Below, piece by piece: positions 12,442-24,137 of a stretch of DNA of 64,000 nucleotides; positions within the stretch are counted from its first letter, which is position 1; every line of letters starts with the position of its first letter. The stretch is from Sympetrum striolatum (Eukaryota; Arthropoda; Insecta; Odonata; Libellulidae). Both the position numbers and the translations under genes were made by a program. The stretch covers positions 86,346,254 to 86,410,253 of the forward strand of contig OX388343.1 of assembly GCA_947579665.1 (NCBI GenBank), given 5' to 3'. A model generated the notes under the pieces. It did not search any database, was not told the origin of the DNA, and worked only from the letters and a program-made list of their open reading frames with translations.

Positions 12442-12618
12442 AATTATATAACAGAAACAGGTTCCCCTAATTATATCCGTTTTAATATATATTAAACACA
12501 AACAACAATAACGACCATTCCCTAACCGGAAAAATCCGATTAGCCGGGATTCGAACCCGGGACCTTGGTGTTGGAGCGTTATGATGCAAGCATGCTAACC
12601 ACTCCGCCACCACGGCCG
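12416..12618 (-). mobile_element. tRNA-derived SINE type 1, copy C
   Basis: On the minus strand the head reads GGCCGTGGTGGCGGAGTGGT (A-box region). A B-box, GGTTCGAATCCCGG, follows after 'ccaaggtcccg', giving an RNA polymerase III promoter pair. The body continues 'aatcggatttttccggttag' and ends in an (AATC)n tail, seen on the plus strand as GATT repeats at 12416-12441. The 5' and 3' acceptor arms do not pair, so it is not a working tRNA. Copies A (29893) and B (24138) share the head and the 'cggattt' junction. Confidence 0.85.
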
Positions 12619-12619
12619 G

Positions 12620-12895
12620 TATTAGGACACCGCACTCTCTCGTTTTTCCCGATCACCGGCGGATGAGAAGAGAGTCGCCGACAAAGACGGCTTTTGGAGA
12701 TTTTTAACCTCTAATGAAAATTTATATCAGCAGGGAAAAGGAGTTAATGGTAAATTAGCATATAAACTCGTGGCCTGACCTTCCTACAGAATATGCCCTA
12801 GGTTTTCTCGTGGACAGTAGAAAAACGAGATTGGATTTTTTAGTAGACAGTAGAAAAACGATTGGAGATTTTTAACCTTTAATTCTTCATCAACA
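12620..12895. mobile_element. Foldback element, copy 2 (inverted relative to copy 1)
   Basis: Bases 12624-12715 match copy 1 in reverse complement: AGGACACCGCAC, then CCGGCGGATGAGAAGAGAGT, then 'cgacaaagacggc', then GGAGATTTTTAACCTCTAAT. The outer flank 'atatcagcag' plus 'aggagttaatggtaaat' also follows copy 1 at 8537-8566. A further arm end, 'ttggagatttttaacctt' with 'taattcttcatcaac', occurs at 12863-12895. Between them, 'gacagtagaaaaacga' is repeated 33 bp apart (12813 and 12846). One side is abutted by the SINE. Confidence 0.75.
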
Positions 12896-12899
12896 ACAA

Positions 12900-13350
12900 C
12901 GTATAGTATAAAATTTTAATTATATAAGAAACTTGTGAGTTGAAACTGAAATCGATCATAAAACGCCCCCTTGAGTCAACTCACTCATCTTACATTTGTA
13001 AACAAATGAATTTAGTAAAAAATGAATTGTTACTTCTCCACAACAAAGAATCATACACTATTTCTGTGAATTCTTTAGATATTCTTTTTTGTATATTTGT
13101 TCAAAATTTTTTTGTAATTTACCGGAGAATATAACCACTGCTACAACAGAAATTAAGTTTTACAAAATTAATTAAGGAGTACTTATTTAAATATGATGAT
13201 ATTGAATTTATGTTTAAAAAAATTATATGAAAGCTATTTTGTTGAATTTTATGATTTCATTATTTAAATTTATTTTGCAATTTATAATAATACGCATGGT
13301 CTACATTTTATTTTATTTTATGTAGCAAATCTAATGGCTTGTTTATTATT
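12900..13350. other. AT-rich sequence without a recognised gene
   Basis: Very AT-rich. A 64-codon frame at 12940-13134 has no recognisable content. Confidence 0.4.
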
Positions 13351-13356
13351 TGCTAA

Positions 13357-13612
13357 GTCAATGAAGAGGCGGTAACCCCGAAACAGTTGGCTGTCACCTT
13401 AGGGGTACCTATATTCCTAACAATTGTTTGTATCTAATGTAATTTATGAAGGGCCGAGTAACAAAAAGATTTATTATTATTGTATTATTTCTAATAAAAA
13501 CTGACAATGATATAATCCGAACTTTATCAACTACAAATAATTCAAAAGCGTACTTCGTATTTTCCGCAAATTTATTTTGAATACGACTGGTTTCGGCCAT
13601 CAGTATCAACTG
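13357..13612. repeat. Two degenerate Penelope-type motifs facing each other
   Basis: Plus strand at about 13360-13392: 'caatgaagaggcggtaac' followed by cccGAAACAGTTGG. Minus strand at about 13612-13571: 'actgatgg' followed by ccGAAACCAGTCGT and then 'attcaaaataaat'. The second copy has lost the spacer between CTGATG and GAAAC but keeps the family's downstream A-rich run. The inverted layout resembles the pairs at 27718-27874 and 43958-44112. Confidence 0.4.
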
Positions 13613-13619
13613 ATTCAAA

Positions 13620-16030
13620 GAGAAAATCCAATCCTTCCCCTGAATTTCATTCTCCTTCTAACGTCTTCTCATAAATAAATATTTGAACTGAAGAGATTAG
13701 ATTCATGAAGTATGTCATCACTAGCAATTATTTCCTCCGTGTAACGTCAAATCGGAAAAATAAGGTTAAGTTGCGTCCTCGAAACTTCAAGAGGTACTTT
13801 TGTCCGAGGATTCTCTAAGAAATAGGCGATTGTGTCTGGTAATGGGAAAACTCCGCACCTTTGGAGTGATGTACGTTCTCAATGTACCAGCCTTAATTCG
13901 ATTTCCTTGAAACGATGCCGGAGTGGAGCCACCAATAGTTGGAAATATTTCTGCACACTTCGCGAACTATTCCTTTTGTCACAACACTTTCAGTTGAAAA
14001 ATTCAATTCCATTCCATCTAACTCGACTCATCCTCGAAGAAAATTAAAATTTTCCGTCTCGAAAAAGGAATCTACTTAGAAGTCCGATCATTTTATCCGG
14101 GTAACAAATTTTCCAATCTAAAAGAAAATGTTTGAGTCTCTTCATCGTCTTAATATAAAAGACTAAAATATTCTAGATATATAATTAAAAATTTTATATT
14201 TAATTTCGTTTATAAATGTGGTTTTACGTACGTAAAGAACTTTTTCATGGAAATGAATTGCTGCTCGAAGAATATTCATGAGTTGTGAAGTTTTATTTGT
14301 ATCTTCCGTCGACATCCCACCATAGCATAAAAGAGGACGTGATACATGCATGATCGGCAAGCATAAAAGCAAGCTGTAACCTACTTTTTAGAGAATATGG
14401 TTCCGTTTCGTTAAACAGATTCCCAAGGTCAAGAATTGCGTGACGTTCCATGCAATCGCTGCATAGAATTTAAATATCTCCCTTCGATGACGTTGACTTT
14501 ATTCATTTGCCGCACTCTTAGCTGCATTCACGAAGATTAGCTTCATTTTCTTCCCTAATCTAATTTGTTTTCGGCAAGAAATGATTTGGGTACATAAAGC
14601 AGGGGAAATATCACGTAGTTCGAAATGTACTTTCATGTACCAAGAAATTCGGTGAAAACAAAGAAGTTATATTAGGGGCTAGTGCGAAAAAATAGACTGT
14701 TTCATAACAGTGACATACATTTTTCCATCTGGAGAACATTTTACACAGGAGATATTATTAAATTACAAAACTGGTCAAGAAACAAGGAAGGATAAAAGTC
14801 AATCTAAGAAAATATTTTCAGATAGCTAACAATAAGAACTTCGTTTAAAATAGTTTCTAGATCCTTGCTATATGAAAATCTATAATTTCTTAAATCCAAT
14901 AAAAAAATGTTTTTGAATTTCATTTCTTATACTGCACCCATATAAAGTTCTCTATATAAAGTTGTCTAGTAATGGAACACATTGAATTTTCAAAAATATC
15001 TCCGTAAACAATAAATGTGTTTAAATTTTTAACTCAACGGAATACTTAAATAGATTAATAAAAATTGTCCCTTCTGCCAACATTATCCTTCTAAGTTCAT
15101 CACCAAATATCCCACTAAATTATTCAGGTTTAATATGGAAAATGTAAAAATTGAGATTATATTTTACAGGTGACTATCGATGGCCGACCTTTGCCAAAAC
15201 CATGTCTTGAGTTAATACATAATGTGCAATATTTATACATAGATTTATATTTCACAGGTATCCACACCCTAAACCATTTCGAAATTGATTTAAGATGTTA
15301 ATTGGTTAATAGCGTTCGGAATTCCTTCCAAGAAGCCTCAGTCATGCCATAATTGGGCCTCAATGACATGTACGAAACAAAATTATGCTTTCCGAAACCA
15401 TAAATATCCATTAATTTTTTTTAATCTCAGGAAATTTCTCCCCGCCACATCCTTCATATTTAACACCTCAAATCCGCTCTGATAAATTCCAACATTACTC
15501 CTCCGTATCTAATTATACGCTTTTCCCTCCATTTATCTCTCGCCTATCTCACGCACCTTCTCCACATAATTCCGCTCTTCCCTTATCTCCGTACCAACCC
15601 TTCGTTCCTCCAACGGTCCGCTGATTATGGAGCTATATTTCCAATTGAATCCGATCCCCTACACGCGCTTGTTGACTAAGGCAACTGCAAACGTTTCAGC
15701 AGAAGTTTACAAGCTTCAAACTGTCTCTATAGTCCCCTAAATAGGGACACCGAGATATTAAATTGCCTTTGGTGGGGATTGTGTTGAATTTGATACAAGT
15801 TCGGAAACACGGAGTGCTAAAGCTGGACGAACATGAAATATTCATGATGTTAGTGTTGCTCCCGTTTGGTGAATCCCTAAATAAATAAAATTTATTCGTA
15901 TATTTTACACCATAAATTAATTAAATGTAGTCTAGAATATCATTTTATGTTACTCGCGTAGAAAGATATGAAATTTACATAGATGATTTCGAATCATTCG
16001 GAATGTTGTGCAACTTAGAGTTATTAATTA
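13620..16030. other. Sequence without a recognised gene; pyrimidine-rich at 15440-15640
   Basis: No transposon hallmarks or convincing frames. The pyrimidine-rich stretch at 15440-15640 resembles other strand-asymmetric tracts in the window. Confidence 0.4.
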
Positions 16031-16034
16031 ACAA

Positions 16035-16165
16035 AACTCTCATTATACCTACCTATAGTCCCAAGGAAAAACGGACTTGAAAAAAGTCTTACGGGGCCGG
16101 GAACCGAACCCGGGATCTTCCTCCATCAGGGAGGCTGCCTTAACCATCTAGGCTACCCAGCGTGA
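16035..16165 (-). mobile_element. tRNA-derived SINE type 2
   Basis: On the minus strand a tRNA-like head reads 'gctgggtagcctagatggtt' (A-box region), then a 'gcctcc...ggagg' stem, then the B-box GGTTCGGTTCCCGG. The T-arm (CCGGG/CCCGG) and an anticodon-like stem pair, but the acceptor arms do not, so it is not a functional tRNA. After the head the body runs 'acttttttcaagtccg', then 'ttccttgggactata'. Its body differs from SINE type 1. Confidence 0.7.
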
Positions 16166-16169
16166 CTTT

Positions 16170-17285
16170 TACGAAAGAGCATTTAAAACAATTATAACAA
16201 TAATAGATCGGAATTATAATAATTTACAATTGGAGAGATTTAATGCCAAAATTTACGCTATAACCCTACACCTCTGCAATGGTAAGTATCCCAAAGAAAC
16301 CGAAACTGCAGACAGTGAAGGAAAGGGAGAATAAGGAAATATATTGCAAGCGATGCGATGTGAAACAGAGTAAATCTTGGAAGATACATTACCTCTGCTT
16401 AGCACCGAGCTAAAGCGTACGAACATGAAAATCTATAGCTTATTTCGGTGAACAATCTCCCTTTAACGCCACCAGCGCTAATTCCTACTGATTACATCAA
16501 GAGAACATCGGCTTTAAAAATACGTTTCACATGCAAGTTTCTTGTGTTGGATTTCGAATACAGCAACGAAAGAACAATTTGTTGTCTGTCACAGGTGAAA
16601 CTAAACTACGGGAGTTCTAAGCCTTGGCAATTCGCCATTCCCTTACGGATTCCACTTTCCGAGGATGCAATGCCACAGCATCAGCGGAGGAGGTGATGAG
16701 TGTAGCGCTTAATGAGATAATGCGACTGTTTCTGCTCGAGATGCGAAGTTATAGGAAGATTTGCAATTAGACGGGAATGATTCCCTAAGAACGGATCTTT
16801 TTTTTCTCCTAAACACAATCGTATTAATTATTTCGTAATACACTTTAATATTTCAAGATTAATTTCACGACTAAATGACCATTTTTGTGGGATTGTACAT
16901 TCCTAATTATAGAACCATGAAAAAATATTAATGACTATACTGAGACGAATCAGGACGATCATTATAGATATAATTACGATGTAGAAAATAAAAAGTATAG
17001 AAATAATTATCGATACAGTTCTGATCCACTTTATATTATATGCGATTAATTTCATAAAAAAATATGCAACGAAACTAAGAAACGAATTTATACTACACGT
17101 ACGGAAGAAACAAGCTTTCTCAAACAAAACTGCCTCTTTCGTAGTTCTCACGCGTACAATCAATATTTCTTTGTAAACGTCACAATTTTATATTTAAAAA
17201 CCTTTAACGTACGTTACACTGATATTAATCTTATATCAGATCAGATTTTCCCAGCTCATTACTGATATTGATAATTATGTCTAAA
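16170..17285. other. Sequence without a recognised gene
   Basis: Open frames at 16448-16696 (82 codons) and, on the minus strand, 16903-17163 (86 codons, hydrophobic low-complexity) match no family I know. AT-rich otherwise. Confidence 0.4.
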
Positions 17286-17287
17286 TT

Positions 17288-17289
<2 letters not shown>

Positions 17290-17346
<57 letters not shown>
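17290..17346. repeat. (TA)n microsatellite
   Basis: An almost pure run of about 28 TA units. Self-complementary and likely to be length-variable. Confidence 0.97.
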
Positions 17347-17347
<1 letters not shown>

Positions 17348-17349
17348 TA

Positions 17350-18280
17350 TCGTGGAAAAGAGGAAAATTTAGAATTAAATTACAAGTAATACAACGTCAA
17401 CCAATAAGTACAAATGATGATTGTAAAGGAAAATTAAAGGGACGACTCCGTAGATAATATCTAACGAAAAACCTTATGATTCTCATTCCAAGTAATGCTT
17501 TGTGAAGAGTTTTGCAGACTACACAAAAGTAATCAATCAAATTCTCATATTATATTATTAATTGTTATATTATTAATCAAACCCTCAAAATATTTCAAAG
17601 GGTGCAATGAATTGCAAGAAAGTAAAAGGTATTTGAAAATATGGGAATGGGAAGTCGTTCAAATAATGTTAACGTAGTCAGTTAGTTCGGATTGAAGCAA
17701 AATAGGTCCGTGAAATTATTTCCGGAAATTGCTGAGTGATGTTTACTTGCCTCAGCCGAATGGCTTAATGTCTGAGTAAATAGAAAGTACAAATTCCGCA
17801 ATCATAGCACTAAATAAACGTTTATTTGGCCGCCCATCTAATGTTACCTTGAAATGTTTCCACGTGGATAAATAGCTTGATTAGCAATTCACATAATGCA
17901 ACCACCGTATCTTTAAGACAAACAAGTAATGAAATACTTACACATACTTATAAGTAGGTGAAATCATTTTAGTCGTTTCCAACTGATTCCATTTTAATTT
18001 CGTATTCATCTACTTCAATTTCTTCTAGGACTAACCCAAAACACATCTATCCGAGTAATTTCCATTTTTATGACTACGAGATTTACAATTAAGAATTTAT
18101 GAGTAGGAATTTAAATTTTAACATTGATTCTTGATAGCTAAGCACTAAACAAGAGAACTTTTTCTCGTACTACGAGCATTATCATTACCAGACTAGAAAA
18201 TTCCACGTAAAATATGGCAAAAAAACTGAACTCTGTCGTCCGCCATTTTATTCTTTCCATAGGAAAGTTGAAATGTTTCA
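17350..18280. other. AT-rich sequence without a recognised gene
   Basis: No frame, repeat or RNA gene that I can support. Confidence 0.4.
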
Positions 18281-18284
18281 GATA

Positions 18285-18360
18285 TATTTATTTATTCATT
18301 GTACAACGCCGCCACAGTCGCATGGACTGGTGGCGACGTTAACTTACATGAGAATCATTA
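18285..18360 (-). mobile_element. Probable LINE 3' end
   Basis: On the minus strand 'aacgtcgccaccagtccatg' leads through 'tggcggcgttgtacaatg' into an AATAAATAAATA tail. The GC-rich stem-like segment followed by a short A-rich tail resembles the LINE 3' ends at 20397 and 52455. No coding part remains. Confidence 0.4.
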
Positions 18361-18364
18361 AAAA

Positions 18365-20280
18365 ATATATTATCATGCATACATACAATAAACCCAACTA
18401 AATACAACATAAACATGTATAAATAAAAACAATATATAAAATATACAAAAATGTAAATATGCAATACATATATGAATTATAAAAAACACCACTACGAATT
18501 AATTAAGTAAGTATTAATTTTTTAAAACCTCAAACAGCATGTACATTACTTGTTTAGTACTTATCATGCAAGAATTTTCATGGTTCCTGATAGGTTTTCA
18601 CGGCTACCGTAGCGGTCACGGGGCCCACGAAGTCTCCACCGTACATTACCCTACCAGGAGATCCCCTACTTGTCTCACACTTCGTTACCGGAAGGCTCAT
18701 TCGTCTATTTTCTTTTACATATTTTACTTGTAACCTTACTAAAACAATTAGTTTTTTGCACTACCCCTGAAGTGACTTTAATTGGATCTGACTGTTTATA
18801 TCCTATTTTAATTCTCTGCGTTCTATTGCAAATAGGCCTCCGTCCATTTCACTTTCCTTAGGTCCATCCACCATCATACCCATTTTTGTATCAATAGAAA
18901 AAATAAAAATCCTGCTTCCTTTAACACCCTGATTGATACAGTTATATGATTGTATAGAGAGTAAGTTATACGGCATAAATTTAAGTATACACACTCATGT
19001 AATATAATTCCGGCTTCTGGTTAATTTAAAATTAATACTCTCAATCTTTACTTCGTGGAAAACAGACATCTTGAAAGAAGACCTACTTTGGAAGCTCCAC
19101 AACTGTTTTATTGAGAACGAGTTGACACCTTCCGGTATGGAATAGAGTACACAATACTCGTGAAACGCACTGAGTTGTTCTTCTTTCTGGGTTTAAATGT
19201 AAAGAGGAAAACTGGAAATGGAGACCCGGAAACTGTGCCTTTAATTCATCGATTAGTCGGTAAATTTAACAAAAAAACGTGCGTCCGTGGCGTCAGCGGT
19301 TCACCGCGGATTTATCGAGCCATCCGAGGATTACAACTAATTTATCAACGTCTTAATCCAGAGCACACTCTTTCTTCCATTTTCCAGCCTCCTCCGTACC
19401 ACCAGATGCCACGGCTTCGCACCTTCAAACTACTCCTGCAGAAAAACCGCTCGTCTCCCCTCCTCGGCACCATCAACACCGCCCTCCCCTCAAACACTCC
19501 CAAGAACTCCGTCCACCTCGCGCTAAACTTCCCCTCTCTCGCTCTATTTTTTCAACCCCATTTGTCTCTCCCTTTTCTTACTTTCCCCATTCATAGGCCA
19601 TCCTTCACCCGCACCGAACCCTTCCGTTCCCTGCCATCCTTCTTCCCTAACTGCATTTTACCAAAGTTTGTTTTCGCTCCCTCCGATTCACTTCTTTTCA
19701 CTCCGTTTTCCGTCCCATTTCCTCGGTGCACGCTTCCTTATTGCGAGCTATAGCTTCTCTTCCGGCCACAAATCCTCGAACCACCACGCACCGAACCTTT
19801 CTTATCTTCTAAATGACCTTTTGAAGGAACTGCGCCCGGTCGACTTTTTGTTTAATAACAAAGGAAAAGGTCGTGACTGTGCAGGTAAAACAGCGGAAAT
19901 TAATCGTTTAAGCAGGAAGGGACTGGAACGGTGGAAAAAAGACCGAGCTCTGGAAATAAGCGATTAATCAGATATTGAGAGCGGTTTTTACGTACCCGTA
20001 TGTAAGTGCCTTAAAGAGATTTGTTATCGGGCGAAAATTTGACCTCGACACATAAACCTTCTTCGAGACTCGTGTGTCAGAAAGTGATCTACTCCACTAA
20101 GAAGTTAGACTTCTTACAGTGCGTCACTCAGAGTTGATAGAAAAAGGCCATGCTTATGAAAGACTCATGAAGGCTTCGGGTTTCGTAGGCGGCCAAGGTC
20201 ACTCAAAAATCTTCGAAAATTAAGAAGAGGGATGAGTAAAAGGGTTGCATTATTTTTACAGCCTTGACGAGGTCACAACC
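18365..20280. other. Sequence without a recognised gene; long pyrimidine-rich tract at 19360-19760
   Basis: The longest open frame of the window (19160-19753, 197 codons) lies here. Its second half is a pyrimidine-rich tract translating to Ser/Pro/Phe/Leu-rich sequence without domain signatures. I treat it as a composition-driven chance frame. A second frame overlaps it at 19668-19967. Confidence 0.5.
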
Positions 20281-20285
20281 GATGG

Positions 20286-21102
20286 TTTTAAGACGCGATT
20301 ACTTCGAATGACCCACGCTCGATTGCCCAACTGCTCAGTTGACCTACAGCTTAGTTGATCAATAGTTTGATTGAAGGACATCTGACTTAATTACATTTTA
20401 TTTATTTATTCTTAAAAAACTACAGCTAAGGTGGTAGTCATATCGTCGGAAGGAAATTACATAATCTGCCTGGTATTCACCCTAGCAGGGAGGAAAACCC
20501 CCGAAAACCTACCGAAGTCAGTATGTAATACATATAATTACATAATATACAAAAATGTTTCAAAATTTACAACGATCATACAATATTTAAAATATTACAA
20601 TAATATTATAAAAATCACAACATTAAAACAAAATCATAGAATCCTTTTAATTTTATTGATAAATATATTATAAGAAGGGGGTAAAGGTTCTAAAACTTCT
20701 CCAGGTAAATTGTTCCATATTACTATTCCCCGATTTAGAAATGAATATTTACGAACATCAGTTCTCTGTTTAAGGGTAGCGACTTTATGATTGTGGTCGT
20801 TTCTCCCGAGGCAATCCGGTTTCCTGAGTCTATTGTTTAATTCTTTCAACGAAGGTTTTCCAGTAATAGTTTGGTATGCGATGTTGCAAATACTTTTTAT
20901 TGATTTTAAAGACGATGATTTTAAATACGATGTTGCAAATACTTACGTCAAGAAGTAATATATAATTGTTTATATGATGGGTTGGGTTGGGATATCGCTC
21001 AATCAAGCTGTCGGTCAACTGAGCCTTCGGTCAATCGAGATGTTGTACAATCGTGCGTCGGTAAAGATAGCGTCGGTCATTCGAGGTAAACCCTTTTAAG
21101 AC
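20286..21102. mobile_element. Mutator-like non-autonomous DNA element, 799 bp, with 9-bp target duplication
   Basis: The element spans 20295-21093 and is flanked by perfect direct repeats TTTTAAGAC at 20286-20294 and 21094-21102. Its ends are inverted: left GCGATTACTTCGAATGACC, right (reversed) GGGTTTACCTCGAATGACC, 15 of 19 matching. Inside each end, variants of a 12-16-base unit recur, such as CGGTCAACTGAG, CGGTCAATCGAG and CGGTCATTCGAG on the right and CTCAGTTGACC and CTTAGTTGATC on the left, extending the inverted arms to about 90-100 bp. A 9-bp duplication and GG-starting ends fit Mutator-like elements best. No transposase frame is present, and the middle is a LINE 3' fragment. Confidence 0.8.
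20393..20965 (-). pseudogene. LINE 3' end (C-terminal reverse-transcriptase ORF tail plus 3' UTR), nested in the Mutator-like element
   Basis: On the minus strand, codons ending at 20634 give the C-terminal tail typical of jockey/CR1-type LINE ORF2: CNIAYQTITGKPSLKELNNR upstream, then RTDVRKYSFLNRGIVIWNNL with the hallmark 'SF..R....WN.LP', and a stop about 20 residues later. The 3' UTR follows (20633-20415) and ends in AATAAATAAATA at about 20400. Near 20881-20940 a 49-bp offset repeat of ATGTTGCAAATACT disrupts the frame. The 5' part is missing, as expected of 5' truncation at insertion. Confidence 0.85.
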
Positions 21103-22555
21103 GTATCTTTTCATATCTTTAAGAAATGCAAAAATTTGGCATACGTAAGTGTGATAAGCCTCGAACAAACGAAAATGTGAGAGCTATGTTTCATCCTCAA
21201 CATACGAATAAATAAACGATAGCAATTCTATAGAAGTAAATGGCGTTTTCCAGAACTTACTTTAATTTTCATTAAATTTAAAGGTATGCGGAAAGGATCG
21301 CACGTTTTGTCCGATATAATAAAATGACATGAATTCACAAAAGCATTCTTACGGAGAAAAATTCTGCTTTCCACATCATTCCTTTAATTTTAATTAATTT
21401 TACATAATACGGCTATTATCGTAAATTGTGACCAATATAATAAAATTACACCAAACACGAGTCAAAAAGATAAAAATATTGGTGAATATTCCTACAAAAA
21501 CAAATATTCACGAAATATAAGAAAAGGAGATGTTAATCATATCACGTGATTCACTGCTAAAAACAGAAATGCGGAATACATATTCATTTAAGAAAAACCG
21601 GAACTTCGATCACAATAGGAATGAAAATGCAACACATCTTCAGTAAGCAATTGAATTATAATTAAAGAATTTTAAACTTTTTTCAACATCGCCAATACTT
21701 GAGATTCTCGAAGGTATGAGCGTTAGGAAAAGGCGAATTTATGTCCCGACGTTGACAATAATCGACAGTTGCCGAAATAAATTCCATCGAAATCCCAAAA
21801 CATAAGAGTAGGAATAAAAAAAGATGCCAGAAGACTAGCGAATCATTTGATCGGATGCAATGGATAAGGCAGCTTGATGGTTTGCGTATGCGGCGACTGA
21901 ATCAGAGCAGACGGGCAAGAGAAGGGAAGATGTGGAAAGAGAGAGTGTCAGCTGGTCTGGACACGAACCAGCGTGAATGGGCGGAGGCCCTCTTATGCTT
22001 TGGTGCCAAAACCTCGGATATCCTATCGCCCCTTCATCAACGCCTTCTACAACTCAAACCCAGAATCTGCCGACCGATTATTCCCGATCTCTCGAAGCCT
22101 CTAAAGCGAATTTCCTTCCCCATTCTCCTGGTCTTAGAGCATTTTTTAACGGTCGATAATTATAGAAAAGGGTGCACTCATCTTTCGAATGAAGTGCGAA
22201 AAAAATCAATGGCTGGCAGACACCCTAGAGACCTCTTGGAACATACTGCGATTAAAGCTACCAGTTGAGCTCGGAAAATCGTTCACATTCTTCTAAATTA
22301 AAGGAAAACTTTCTGGTGGGTATTTATTAAATCATTGAGAATACTGAATACGATTAATGATACATGGAAAGTAATGATAAATAGAGTAGATATGAAGAGG
22401 AATAACAAGAATTCGATACTTTTTCATTGATTTTCTCATACTATCCCAAGTTTAATCGTGTATGACTAAGAGGATATGCATGAAATTGATTTGAATAAAA
22501 TTTTCCATCATCACTGAATGAGATTATTGACTTTTTCTTAATTTCTAGCGCATTT
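21103..22555. other. Sequence without a recognised gene
   Basis: A 137-codon frame at 21855-22268 is rich in Arg, Leu and Lys and lies in moderately GC-rich DNA, but I recognise no domain and see no clear splice or promoter context. Left uncalled. Confidence 0.4.
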
Positions 22556-22559
22556 ATTT

Positions 22560-22605
22560 CCACGACTGGTTTCAGCTAAAGCAGTCTTCATCAACCGCTT
22601 GGTTG
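22560..22605 (-). repeat. Penelope-type motif
   Basis: Minus strand: 'ggTTGATGAAGACTGCTTT' then agctGAAACCAGTCGT and 'ggaaataaatgc'. The core has one change (TTGATGA for CTGATGA). The hairpin GACT/AGCT pairs only partly. The downstream 'GTCGTGGAAATAAA' matches the 55095 copy closely. Confidence 0.6.
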
Positions 22606-24135
22606 GACGTTGAAATTAATATTTCCTGAACTAGATACGTCGATAGTATTTATTTTGTTTAAATGTGCTTGGAGCAAGAGTCGCATAAGAATAGAAGTAA
22701 GGATCACACTGTTGTAAAATTTTATCTCATCTACTAACTTTCTAAATCTTTCGAAAATAAGACTTTTGTTGTAGCTCTTAATAATCTTGATCATATCATT
22801 ACAAAAACAGCATGCATTGCTTAATGTTTAACTAGAGTTTTGCTTTCAAAATAGAAAATATAGGTATACTGTTTTATTAAACTTAGCTTGTGTAGAATTT
22901 GCAATTAGTAACGCTACATTCTTTAATTAAACATCTTTAAGTGACAATACTTCGATTCAGCAACTTCTGACCAACAGCAATGCACTCAATTGCATTCAGA
23001 TCATTACTTTTATCACAAAAATGAGGAATATAATAGGACATGTATTGATAGGGCCAATCAAGATGTAAGGATACGATAATTTTTAAAGTCTCGCAGAAAT
23101 TTGTATCGCCAACATACATAATAGTGACAGATCAACGGGTCTTATACGACAATGATATCTACCGCAGTTCGACAATAATTTATGGAAATTGCGTCCATTT
23201 TAGTATTCCGCAGATGCACTGGTGAAGTAATGAATGCTAAGATATACGCAGTTGATACGAGGTACCAGTAGATACGTTGAAATTACTCCAAAAGGTGTAA
23301 GGGAGTGGGAGATATCGCTTGCAGCTAGACCTCCCGGGGTCACATTCTCTTTGCTGCCACATCTTATTTATGGAGCCTATGGAAGAGCTTTCAGGAACCT
23401 TTCATCTAAATTATCATCGAAAGTTTCGAGTATCGCGAGCTGTCTATCAATTCCGACGAGGTAATAACTATTTATAAGGCTAACACGTGTAGCATGATGA
23501 TGTACGTGTTATGGAATGTCAGCCATGACGGCAGTAACAGCGGGGTGCATCCTATCTCTAACTGCGCATGATGAATTTGAAGTACGGCTTATGAGCCGTA
23601 TTTTCAGAGAAACTTAATTTTGCTGGAGATACTCTGATGGAAGACACGTGCGCTTAATGGCAGTAAGTTGAATGATAACTTATCCCACATAACATTTTCA
23701 GTACCTTCCGAGTTGGGGCGAAAACTTGTTACACTTGTTGCAATTTGGTTTTCTTGCTCTGTTCAATTACTGTATTTAAATAAAAGGGCGCTTTTGCGAA
23801 TAGAACGTCCATATGATTTTGGCAGATGAAAAATGCGCATATTAGTTCACTATTTTTTATGTAGGGTATAACCATTTCTTTAATGTCCAAAGTTTACTGA
23901 AATATCTAAAGATAAAAAGTCATTGTTTCTATAAATAAGGAAATATTTTACAAATAACGTGAATTTTTAATTTTTCTCAATTCATAAATTTATCCCTTCA
24001 GATTTAATTAAAATCCTCCCTAAATTGGATGAAGCGTAAATTTAAAAAAATGTAGGTAATCATTCATACCTGAATAATTACAGGTCACTGAGTTACCTCG
24101 ATAAATTCGGTGACCGATATTTCGGATAATTAAAG
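22606..24135. other. Sequence without a recognised gene
   Basis: Short frames only (largest 76 codons at 23234-23464). No repeat hallmarks noted. Confidence 0.4.
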
Positions 24136-24137
24136 TC

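Noticed and set aside
12535..12618. tRNA-Ser/Leu-like gene (also 16091-16165, 24141-24234 and 29896-29970)
   Set aside because: A- and B-boxes are present but acceptor arms do not pair and retroposon bodies follow, so these are SINE heads and not tRNA genes.
19160..19753. 197-codon open frame, longest in the window
   Set aside because: The second half is a pyrimidine-rich tract giving Ser/Pro/Phe/Leu-rich sequence. There are no domain, codon or splice signatures, and the composition alone explains it.
21855..22268. 137-codon plus-strand frame
   Set aside because: No recognised family or regulatory context. Arg-rich composition follows from local base content.
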